From Globomyces pollinis-pini (lineage: Eukaryota; Chytridiomycota; Chytridiomycetes; Rhizophydiales; Globomycetaceae), in NCBI GenBank assembly GCA_025399215.1, contig MU621358.1, forward strand, positions 1-23,022: 23,022 nucleotides of DNA, written 5' to 3'. Both the position numbers and the translations under genes were made by a program. This document shows, piece after piece, positions 1-7,875 of this stretch. The notes beneath the pieces are model-generated. The model saw only the letters and a list, made by a program, of their open reading frames with translations, was not told where the DNA came from and searched no databases. Within the stretch, counting starts at the first letter, position 1; each line of letters begins with the position of its first letter.

Positions 1-270
1 ACATGTATTTGCCAAAAAACCGAGGTTCTTTAAGCCATGCATTTCCACAGTTACATGACCAAAAGTCACAGGACAGGCACTGTACAGGGCTGGAATTTTA
101 ACTCCGTTTTTCCTATTTTTGTTGTGTTTAGCTAGCCCTGTAAGACTTCCTAAGTTGATGTTATTAGCATAATCTCTTGTTGAGAAATTTCTTATTCTTT
201 TTTTTAAAATCTCACTTTTCTTTGAAGGTTTTCTTTTGCGGTACTTAAAAGTTGCGCAGGGTGGTAATCT
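1..270 (-). other. Open reading frame running off the left edge, unknown product
   Basis: Read on the minus strand, a frame stays open for 90 codons from just after a TGA at 273-271 to the window edge. That is long for such AT-rich DNA. It begins with a strongly basic stretch (KYRKRKPSKKSEILKKR) and continues into a neutral part containing ALYSACPVTFGHVTVEMHG. No ATG start is evident at its upstream end, so if it is real it is an internal or 3' exon or a decayed transposon ORF. An overlapping frame over the last 100 bases also lacks stops and contains several Cys (CLSCDFWSCNCGNAW), so even the frame is uncertain. I do not recognise a family. The surroundings are repeat-rich, which makes a mobile-element origin plausible. 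Confidence 0.3.
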
Positions 271-557
271 TCAATATGTGATTAAAGCTAGACAATTATT
301 TAGTGCAAAATGGAAATAATTACCTTAGGGTATGATCCAAATTTTGCCCTTTTATTCTCATTAAAGGAGCACCTACATCCTTCCATACAGGTAAGATTCT
401 CTTCATGCTCTGGAAACAATGTGAATTTGCCACAGCTTTAAACAAGTAAGAATGGCAAGCCATTAGCAAAATGGCTTGCACAAGAAAGATTCTTACATTA
501 AGCAATTGTTCCAAATTTCAGCAGTTTAAATTTGTGCAGTTAAAGCAAGCAATTGCG

Positions 558-790
558 CTGCCATTAGAGGTTAGAGCTTACAACCCCCAATGGCAGTGGC
601 ATTTTACACTGATAAAAATCCCTATTGTATGTCAGTAGAAACACTTAAATGCCACTATACTGAATATTTTAACTTAAAATATTCAATAGTGTTTTACACG
701 CCCTAACCACTAATGGCAGTTGATAAATTAGAGGTTAGGGTGACTGCCATTAGTGGTTAGGGCTTGTAAAACACTATGTTGAAATTTTAA
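558..790. repeat. Cluster of nested foldback (inverted) repeats, MITE-like
   Basis: Four hairpin-forming units follow one another. CTGCCATT at 558-565 pairs with AATGGCAG at 589-596. AGTGGCATTT at 595-604 pairs with AAATGCCACT at 647-656. A 12-bp palindrome with a 1-nt centre lies at 661-685. The largest has 47-48-nt arms at 674-720 and 743-790 around a 22-nt loop, with only a few mismatches; its best-conserved part is about 35 nt containing GCCCTAACCACTAATGGCAG. The first unit (559-583) also resembles the right arm of the largest, matching at 21 of 25 positions. This is the structure expected of a foldback transposon or MITE inserted or duplicated within itself. No target-site duplication was identified with confidence. 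Confidence 0.75.
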
Positions 791-843
791 CGGCAAATAA
801 AAGAATATATTGGTTTATGAGTGATTTGGTGTTAAAAGAGTTT

Positions 844-855
844 CCCCCCCCCCCC
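844..855. repeat. Homopolymer run of 12 C
   Basis: Twelve consecutive C residues follow TTT, which is unusual in such AT-rich sequence. It is prone to length polymorphism and sequencing error. No coding sequence is affected. Confidence 0.9.
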
Positions 856-881
856 AAGTCCCTTCCTCTACCACCATATTG

Positions 882-970
882 GGGGTGGCACTTTTTTATC
901 ATCTAATATTGATTTCTATCACCAAATGAACAAATTCCATTTTACCTACTACTTTGGGGTGGCACTTTTT
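882..970. repeat. 15-nt direct repeat pair (GGGGTGGCACTTTTT)
   Basis: The 15-mer occurs exactly at 882-896 and 956-970, 74 bp apart, in intergenic sequence just left of the palindrome. It could be a target-site duplication or the remnant of a short repeat. The 59 bp between the copies show no terminal inverted repeats that I can see, so the origin stays open. Confidence 0.7.
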
Positions 971-1002
971 ACCCCTATAATAATACTATAATAATATATA
1001 AT

Positions 1003-1112
1003 ATTAGATTTTCATTAGAAGAAGAAGACGGGCAAGCCCTAAAATGAAAATCTAATAGTATATATATACTATTAGATTTTCATTAGAAGAAGAAGACGGG
1101 AAAGCCCTGAAA
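1003..1112. repeat. Direct repeat with a central perfect 42-nt palindrome
   Basis: A unit of about 42 nt beginning ATTAGATTTTCATTAGAAG and continuing through GAAGACGGG(C/A)AAGCCCT is present at 1003-1044 and again at 1071-1112, with two mismatches visible. Between and into the second copy, 1043-1084 is a perfect palindrome of 42 nt centred between 1063 and 1064, with TATATA at its middle. Its outer 14 nt are the inverse of the first 14 nt of both direct copies. The arrangement is therefore copy 1, inverted start, copy 2. It is not coding. Confidence 0.85.
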
Positions 1113-1347
1113 CACGTCAACTAATAAAATCAAAAACAGCAGTAAACTTATTTAAAATTAAAAAATATATATATATAATAATAATGATACTGAGACCTCA
1201 GAAGATCATCATTGACCTCATAATCAAAAATGAGTGCTGTAGATGAATTTTGATAAAAAATATTATTTTTATGGACATTTCATCAGTGACGAAGGAGTAA
1301 AGGTGGACCATGATCTGAAAGATAAAAACCATAAGAGTGGCTCTTAC

Positions 1348-1428
1348 AACCCTGTAAACTCATCCTCAATGTAATTTTGCAGCCCTGCAAAGTCAAGTTT
1401 GCAGGTTCACAGGGTTAAGGCAGGGCTG
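1348..1428. repeat. Overlapping inverted repeats with CAGCCCTGC arms
   Basis: CAGCCCTGC at 1380-1388 is the exact inverse of GCAGGGCTG at 1420-1428. CCTGCAAA (1384-1391) pairs with TTTGCAGG (1398-1405), and AACCCTG (1348-1354) with CAGGGTT (1410-1416). The pairings are mutually exclusive, so several folds compete. The arm motif resembles the ACAGGGCT pair near the left edge of the window (84-91 and 134-141). Confidence 0.6.
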
Positions 1429-1543
1429 TTATATACTACGTAATTTAATATTTTCAACCAATTTGATTATATTCTGATATTTTGTCGACTCTGACTTTAT
1501 CAAGTTGTATTGCTGCAAACTGATCTTGATGTGCTGGTCGACC

Positions 1544-1572
1544 ATTCAGTTTTCAATTTCTGAAAACTGAAT
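1544..1572. repeat. Perfect 12-bp hairpin
   Basis: ATTCAGTTTTCA at 1544-1555 and its exact inverse at 1561-1572 flank a 5-nt loop. It lies in gene-poor sequence; a transcription terminator or a foldback-element remnant are both possible. Confidence 0.7.
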
Positions 1573-1632
1573 CAGTAAAGTCCCAATTCTTTATGATGAT
1601 CAATTAATTCCATCCCAACGTGATTGATCTCC

Positions 1633-1668
1633 AGGTTCTTTTACCATTTAATAATGGTAAAAGAACCT
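1633..1668. repeat. Perfect 16-bp hairpin with 4-nt loop
   Basis: AGGTTCTTTTACCATT at 1633-1648 is followed by the loop TAAT and the exact 16-nt inverse at 1653-1668. There is no mismatch in the stem. Nothing coding surrounds it. The perfect stem implies recent origin or selection. Confidence 0.85.
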
Positions 1669-2114
1669 AAAATGGAGCCTTGTCAAATGGCATCCGCTAG
1701 ATATATCCGTTATGCACTGTGGATTCCAATTTTAGAATTGCTTTACAGAAAAATATAACTAAAAAATAATTATGCTGATTTAATTTGTTACTAAATGAAC
1801 GTGTTATATGGAGTGGAGTTTTTATCTTTTTTAACCTGAGTAAAAAATAGTCGACCCATTCAATTTACAGTAGAGGAGGTAACCAACTTTATGAAATGAT
1901 AGCCGAGTTATTTTTCAGAAGTTAACTCAAGTGTATAAACTAATTCTAAATTAAAACAAAAACAAACTTATTCGAATTTACTTTATTTGCTAATTTCTTA
2001 CTCTCATAGGAGTATTTTGGCTAATCTTTTTTGTGGAATGGCTGGACAGAATTATCCGGTATTTCATCTGGTGTTGGAAAGGTAAGTATGTAATCTGATA
2101 TTTATCTGACTGTA

Positions 2115-2154
2115 AGCTGGTGCTCCACCAAGGTTCAAGTCAAGAGCACCAGCT
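2115..2154. repeat. Perfect 11-bp inverted repeat, 18-nt loop
   Basis: AGCTGGTGCTC at 2115-2125 pairs exactly with GAGCACCAGCT at 2144-2154. The loop contains GGTTCAAGTC, which resembles a tRNA T-arm (B box), but the arms are far too close together for a tRNA. Confidence 0.65.
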
Positions 2155-2625
2155 AGAGGACGATGACAATCTGTCAATGATGTGATAACCAATTTTGGAT
2201 CTTATAGATGATCAGAACATCACATACGTCTCTTGTATATAAATCAATAACAACTAATGCAGGTCCTCCATGGACCAAATTTTGGTGAAAGATAAGTAAA
2301 CTCTATTTGGGTAAGTCAATGGAGTTAGTAGGGATGACCCTACGAATATACTGTTACCCTGGTTTTAAATTGAGTGATGTTTTTCCATGGTGCAAATTAG
2401 AAATGAGAAGCAGACCTTGCTAAATATTAGAAAGAGAAATTACCTTGAAATAGAGTTTCGTTTATAGTCTCTGTGAAGCTTTTGCTCTTCACATCCCGGT
2501 TCTGACATTATATAAAATGGATTAAATATTTGAAAATAGTTTCCAAATAATTTTGAAATATGAAGTTTTAAAATGGTTACTAAGTCTGACGAAGTTGGCA
2601 CTGATGTTTGTAATCGGCCTGTGTC

Positions 2626-3520
2626 TTGAATCATTTCATTCTCGTCAGCAAACTCGGTATTGAAAAGGTGATCGTTAATATACTTGTGTATGATGATGAT
2701 ATTTTGATTTCAACGCCAAATCGAAAGATTATGTCTCAAGTCAAAACGATGATCAATAACAAATTTCGGATAAAAGACAAGTGCTTCCTTAACATGCATT
2801 TTGTAAAACCGTTACTATTCATCAATGCCTAAAATTGAGAAGCTTCTGAATGATGCAAGACTCACCACTGATAAAAAGGGCTTATCTCCAAACCATGTAG
2901 AACACCAGCTAAAGAAAATGACATGTTGACAAAGAATATATGCCTTCAGACACCAGAAGAAAAGCAACTTATGCTGTCAAACCATTACAAAAGCTTTATT
3001 GGTACGTTACTTTATATATCTATTACTGCAAGGCCTGACATCTCACCAGCTCTAAGTGTTGTTGCACGCTATTATGACAATCCAGGAGAAAAACATGGGA
3101 ATGCAGTGCTACGCATCCTTCGTTATCTTTAAGGTACAAGAGATTTTAAGATAGCAAACAATTCAGAATCTCTTGCATATGCTGATGCAGATTGGGGTAA
3201 AGACTTAGATGCTAGAAAATCTCGAACTGGATATTAATATTCTGGTAATCTGGTCGTTCAAATTGCAGTCAAGTAATGCTCTGTCGTCAACAGAAGCTGA
3301 ATATACAGCTTAGCTACTTGTGCTCGAATCGTTATTTGGCTTCGTACACTTCTGTTAGAAATGCGATTTCCTCAAATACTACCAACTTTAATCTTTGAAG
3401 AGATTTCCTCTAATGCTATTAACTTCAATCTTTGAAGACAACAGAAGTTGTATTGACATTGCATCTAGTCTAAAGGTTATCCTGCTGTTGTGATATACGC
3501 CAACATTTTATAAGAGATCA
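2626..3520 (+). pseudogene. Ty1/copia retrotransposon pol remnant (reverse transcriptase to RNase H), broken
   Basis: The first open piece carries the reverse transcriptase active-site box in the form YDDDILIS, where copia elements usually have YVDD. A frame change follows near 2830-2920. The next piece has the conserved stretch YKSFIGTLLYISITARPDIS, and after an in-frame TAA at 3130-3132 comes the RNase H box ADADWGKDLDARKSRTGY. Then come STEAEY, further stops and frame changes, and a C-terminal RQHFIRDH that normally closes copia pol. Gag, protease, a clear integrase and both LTRs were not found, so this is the 3' half of an element with several inactivating lesions, including a 37-bp internal duplication at 3365-3438. 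It cannot encode a working enzyme. Confidence 0.85.
3365..3438 (+). repeat. 37-bp tandem duplication inside the copia remnant
   Basis: Two adjacent 37-nt units (3365-3401 and 3402-3438), each starting GATTTCCTC and ending AATCTTTGAAGA, differ at a handful of positions. The unit disrupts the RNase H region between the IFE and DN residues of the usual (I/V)(Y/F)EDN motif. The divergence between units shows that the duplication is not recent. Confidence 0.8.
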
Positions 3521-4461
3521 TAACCCAATACATCCAGAAACATGAGTCGCCCCAATACATCCAGAAGTAAAAGAACTGGCCATAAAGTAATGTAAAGTGC
3601 GAATTTGATGTTAAATGATAAAAAAATTAATATTATAACAGAAATGCCTATAGCAAAGGCTGGTATAAGTCGCTTTTGTAACATGTTTTTATCCCTTTGA
3701 AGGGGAACACAATAGGTTTTCACCATTTTAAGATTTTGTAGAACGAAACATGTGCACGATTAATTATCCGATCTTTTTGATCAGTAATTTTCCTTGTTTA
3801 ATTTTTTAAAATCAGCTGGTTAGCATACAGGATTAGTTCTTTTATTCACAATTAGAGCGGACAAGATGGTGGTGAGCTGAATGTTTTGTGCTTAATTGGC
3901 GATATCATTTAGTCCGCACACACATCAAAATGAATATAAGTATATACTGCGTTAAGATGTAGTTCGTTTACTAAACAGTAACTTTCTCGGAAAGTGAGGC
4001 AGCTCGGGTGCAGACTTTCTGGATGGTTTTTTGGGAACCCTAAGGTTTTGGACAGCTATTTCTTGGGTCCTATGCCACCTATTATGTTCCTTGGTGTCAG
4101 ATTAGTTCGGGTTATAGAAAGAACTGAAAAAGTTCAAAAGACTTTTTTAAGTTGCTTTGGTATGTAAAAACCAAACTCTTGGCGTTCAACACCAAACGGT
4201 GTTAACGCTGATAAAATAACATTATTCAAATCTGTTATGGTCCGCTCATATCCTCTCACCACCCTATAAATTAAAAGTACGGGTTTTCGCGAATACATCC
4301 ATATTTCGCGTTAAAATTTTTGGAAATGAATACATCACTAACCTACATGAGTATCTCATAAAAGATATGAATACTAATAGTATCAATCGAATTATAATAG
4401 AATAAATGGTAAAATATTACATACACCAAAATTAAATTTCAACAGAATGATTTATTGAAAA
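3521..4461. other. Intergenic region between copia remnant and fusion gene
   Basis: I see no gene here. A 16-nt direct repeat (CCCAATACATCCAGAA at 3524-3539 and 3551-3566) lies at the end of the retroelement remnant. AACACC/GGTGTT forms a small inverted repeat around 4180-4200. The rest is plain AT-rich sequence, including the 3' flank of the minus-strand gene ending at 4462. An LTR may be hidden in 3520-4300 but no terminal repeat pair could be matched. Confidence 0.5.
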
Positions 4462-6579
4462 TTAATGGTTCCAAATGTGTTTGACTAAATCATAAAGTAA
4501 ATCAAATAATGATTGAGAATGGTTTGGAATAGTCAATAAGACATTAACGGTAGTAAGTAGCTTTAGTGAATTGATCGCAGAAATTCCATATTCGCGTTCT
4601 ACAACAGTCAAGAATAATGCACGGTATTGCTTCAACAACTGTTGATCAATTGGTTGAATAGCTTGAGTTACACGAGTGAATTGACCAAGTTGATGGTCAG
4701 ATTGCAACAAGAGATGGTCATATCCAAACAATGATTGATAAATCTTGGATAAATCGAGTAAAGCATCACCCTTCAAGTTATTTTCAAGAGTAGTTTTCAT
4801 TGAGGTAAAGCTGACTTCACCAGTTGGTTTCAGAATAACATTGGAAAACGTTGGATTACCATGAATAACTTTGGACTCTCTTCCTTTCTTTTCAGCAACA
4901 TAAGTTTTCAATTGGTCGTGAAGTTGCTTGTAAAGAGACGGCAAATCAGCACCCAATTTTCCATAGATTGTAGAAAAGTTGGACTTGTAAGTAGTTTCAA
5001 AGTGATGCAAATAAGATTCATAAATATCATTTGAAGTAGTTGTAGAAGATGAGAGCAATGTTTTGAATGGTTCTTGAATTGCTTTTGGAGTACCATACAC
5101 TCCATCAGAGGAATGGATCTTCTTCAATGACTGCAATAGTACTTCCAATCGTCCAGGAGTAAGAGCTCTATTAACAAGCAAATGACTAAAAGTGGTACCA
5201 TTAATTTTTTCAAGATTGATTGAGTATTGATTTTCTGAAAACTCTGGGTCCTTTAGCAACTTTGGGAATAAATCAGAAATATCTTTTGGGACATGAAGGT
5301 AAAAGTAAATTTCAGATAAAATTTTTGGTTGACTAGACGATTTGATGATAGAGTCAGTTAAAACTTCCAAAGAATTGTGTAAAGTAGGTTCAATTACAGC
5401 ACGAGGTACTTTTTTGGCAGTTACACCCAACCATCCTAATTCCCTTCTCGTATCTAACATGGCATTAACTGCCAAGTCATCCACATAAACATGTGCCCAT
5501 GGCTTTCCAAAAAAGATTTCATCATATGGAATATTCAATCGTTCCAAAGTTCTAAAGGTAATTGGACCAATATCTTTCAATACACCTCCAACATTACCAC
5601 TATGAGTTTTCATTCTTCGGGCAGTTTGAATAATAATGTGATGACCAGCAGCATGTAACTCTTGCACCAACTTTACGTTATGAGGAATAGCTTCACAAGA
5701 ATCGTAATCTTTTTCGATTTTAGGAAAAGTGACCAATGTTCCATCAAGATCAAAACAGAATCGACGAGGTTTCATCCACTTTTTAGAATCCTCTAAAAAT
5801 ATCAATTACTTAGGAATCAACTTACTTCTTACAAGTGCCAAAAATTCGTTTAATTGATCTGGAGTCCCAACACAATTAAATCCTTTTGCGTCAATATAGA
5901 CTCCCTTGAATAAATTCCCTTCCTTGATCATTTTTAAAATCACTGCTGATGTATAGTATTCACCCTTGAAACCTTCAGGTAGTTTTTTGCTTAATACTTC
6001 ACTAGCGTGTTTCTTCAGTAAATCTCCAGATGCAAAAACGTAAGCTCCTGAATTAGCATTTCTTGAAATGGCAGACTTTTCTTTGATATCTGTAATACGA
6101 TCATTTTCATCCATAGCAATGTAAGAAAAGATGGGTTTATCTTGAATATCTTTAAAGTAAACACAAGCAGAAGCATCTTTTGGTAATTTACGAATAGGTG
6201 CCAAAATATCATCAAAGTAGATAGTATCACAATCAAGAGAGATAGTTCTACGAGCAGCTTCTGTAGGAGACATTGACTGGCAGACAATATACAAGGTTTC
6301 AGCAGCTCCACAAGTATCAAAGAGTAAAGGGATCAAATTAACCTTGAGGTTTGGGAATTCTTTCTTCAACTGCCCTTCCACCGCAAGTTCTTCAGCAACA
6401 TCATTTGAAATAGCAATCCATAAAGAATCATCCTTGGTTAATGATAAGTTGGAAATCAACCAAAAGAGAATGGGACGAGTTGCAATGTTAATAAAAGGTT
6501 TCGGGTACCGATAGCCTACTTTTTGAAATCTGGAACCAATCCCTCCTATTGGGATAATGACATTCAACCCTTGTGACAT
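4462..6579 (-). CDS. Three-domain fusion: sugar-1-phosphate nucleotidyltransferase-like, HAD phosphatase-like, aminoglycoside-phosphotransferase-like
   Basis: Exons are 6579-5826 and 5792-4462 (694 aa). Residues about 1-250 are a GT-A nucleotidyltransferase: the P-loop IPIGGIGSRF, Lys27 in YPKPFINI, and the metal site D116-C-D118. Residues about 258-390 are a HAD domain with all four motifs: DLDGT (D266, D268), T308, K348 in GKPW and D356-D357. The C-terminal part resembles APH/choline kinase folds, but the loop expected as HGD reads HGN (N564), and the second metal Asp position reads F-T-S near 580-582; N569 and GDALLDL remain. That domain may therefore be inactive. Similar domains occur in bacterial capsule and sugar-nucleotide loci; the substrate is unknown. 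ATG 6579 is preferred over an upstream TTG. The next gene is divergent, 306 bp away. Confidence 0.82.
5793..5825 (-). other. 33-nt in-phase intron joining two ORFs
   Basis: The intron runs from GTAAGT to TTTTTAG with CTAAG as a possible branch site. It is a multiple of three and contains the TAA (5808-5806) that ends the upstream open frame. Splicing joins LVR directly to KDSKKWMKPRRFCFDLDGT in one frame. Unspliced, the message would give only the nucleotidyltransferase domain. The size matches the 25-36 nt introns in the neighbouring genes, which have firm homology support. Confidence 0.8.
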
Positions 6580-6885
6580 TTGGAAAGAAAATGTTGTACA
6601 AAGCAATGACGGAGTTACAGCTCAAAATTGTGAATTTCATATGAACATGAAAAAAAATTGATTGGCATGAGATAAGCAGTTGATAAAGGAATTGGAATTG
6701 CTAGAGTAAACTACCCTAAATGGGTAGTTTGGATATGGTCCTCAGTAATGTGTGTGGTTAGTACAATCGTACATGTTGTATGTTTAGATCATGGATACTT
6801 TTAGTGTTCAAATCCTTGTAGGGTCATCTGAAAGGTCACTCAAATTCTTTGATTTTTTAACATAAACTTGATTTGGAATTGATCC
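6580..6885. promoter_or_regulatory. Divergent promoter region with 9-bp hairpin
   Basis: This 306-bp spacer separates the divergent fusion gene and Rieske gene and should hold both promoters. It contains the perfect hairpin AAACTACCC-TAAAT-GGGTAGTTT at 6708-6730, roughly 130 bp upstream of one ATG and 155 bp upstream of the other. The hairpin includes ACCCTAA, the same core found in the repeats before the debranching gene. A role as a protein-binding palindrome is inference. Confidence 0.5.
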
Positions 6886-7709
6886 ATGAAATCTAAACTA
6901 ACCACTATAGATGAAAGGTCAGATAATGTTAAAAGACCTAAACTAAATCCTGAACAAACTAAAGTTCGAAAAGACTCTATAGAATTGAAACATGAACAAG
7001 ATAAAGAATCCAAAGAGATTCCAAACAGTGTCATTGAGTCATTACATAGTCCAATAGAATCAATTGATATAGTAGATGAATTGGAAAGGGAACCTAAACC
7101 AGATAAATCCCTCACAGTGAATCTGGATGATAATGTAGAGAATAACGATAAACTGAACAATGAAACCAAATCAACAGAATTCACTATAAAATCTTCGCCT
7201 ATTCTTAATCAAAATCAAAAAGAAAATCTCAAATCAATCAATGAAATAGAAACTAAATCAAGTTCAAAACAATTAGATGATTACTTTCTAGCAGGAAAAG
7301 TGACTGATTTCAAACCAAACACAAGTATACCTATACAAATCCCTAACTCTCCCAAACGAATTGTCCTAATTAATCGTAAAGGGACATATTATGCCTTACA
7401 AAACTCATGTCCACATCAAGCAGCGCCATTACACTGTGCAACAATATCTGATATTGAAGGTATACAAATCCCAATTCCTCACAATCAGATGCTCATGATC
7501 GTATCACTTGTATATTACATGGTTGGACCTTTGATTTGAAAACTGCATCTACTTTAAATAACAAGTATACTTTACACAAGTATCAAGTTATTATAAGTGA
7601 TGATGATGTGTATGTTGGGTTGAAACCTTTTAATGTGGATACTGCTGGTATTCGTCATGATTTTAATGGCAAAGAATTATCATACTCTCCTGGAATTGGA
7701 TGGATATAA
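6886..7709 (+). CDS. Rieske [2Fe-2S] domain protein, soluble
   Basis: Exons are 6886-7459 and 7489-7709, joined across a 29-nt intron (264 aa). The C-terminal half is a Rieske domain: first box NSCPHQAAPL with C175 and H177, second box CILHGWTF with C199 and H202, the latter completed only after splicing. These bind a [2Fe-2S] cluster. The spacing and the CPHQAAPL box resemble soluble Rieske proteins (ferredoxin, nitrite-reductase small subunit and RFESD types) more than the cytochrome bc1 protein. Residues 1-130 are charged, low in complexity and rich in Lys, Glu, Asn and Ser, with no transmembrane segment or targeting signal that I can recognise. Its redox partner is unknown. It is convergent with the dioxygenase gene, with stops 166 bp apart. 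Confidence 0.87.
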
Positions 7710-7875
7710 ATATATATTATTCAAAAAGTAAACATGATTGTATTCGTTAATGGATTGAACTTAAAATCAATTTAGGGTGATAGAATAGTAAATGATCTTT
7801 CAAACTATTACACTTGTTATGTGAGTAAATAAATCATTACAATCGTATATTATAGAAAAAAATAGAAATGTAAAG

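Larger units (their letters stand above)
271..2625. other. Gene-poor, repeat-rich region
   Basis: No convincing gene is visible here. The few frames of 60-odd codons either start at non-ATG codons or resemble nothing known. The stretch holds foldback repeats (558-790), a 12-base C run (844-855), two direct repeat pairs (882-970 and 1003-1112), a perfect 42-nt palindrome (1043-1084) and several hairpins (1348-1428, 1544-1572, 1633-1668, 2115-2154), each listed separately. The motif CAGGGCT/AGCCCTG recurs in inverted pairs at 84-91/134-141 and 1380-1388/1420-1428, which suggests related small elements. Together with the retroelement debris downstream, this looks like an accumulation zone for mobile DNA. 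Confidence 0.6.

Noticed and set aside
320..514. 64-codon minus-strand frame
   Set aside because: It starts at TTG, not ATG, has no recognisable motif and lies in repeat-rich DNA.
2115..2154. Possible tRNA, from GGTTCAAGTC and GGTGCTC/GAGCACC arms
   Set aside because: The arms are only 18 nt apart, so there is no room for the D and anticodon arms.
2190..2290. Minus-strand ALVVIDLYTRDV resembling the start of a retroelement integrase core
   Set aside because: It is short, flanked by stops and opposite in strand to the copia pol piece. The similarity is too weak to call.
2440..2634. 64-codon minus-strand frame with an ATG next to the copia remnant
   Set aside because: Its composition is unremarkable and it matches no family. 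It is probably a chance frame opposite degraded retroelement sequence.
3508..3726. 72-codon minus-strand frame with a hydrophobic middle, resembling a small membrane protein
   Set aside because: It overlaps the 3' end of the copia remnant on the other strand, and its repeated LDVLG comes from the 16-nt direct repeat at 3524/3551. No homology is recognisable.
5775..5808. The HAD/kinase-like part as a separate gene starting at ATG 5775 (or TTG 5805) after the TAA
   Set aside because: The TAA lies inside a canonical 33-nt intron that matches the genome's intron size, both parts share one frame and there is no promoter space between them.
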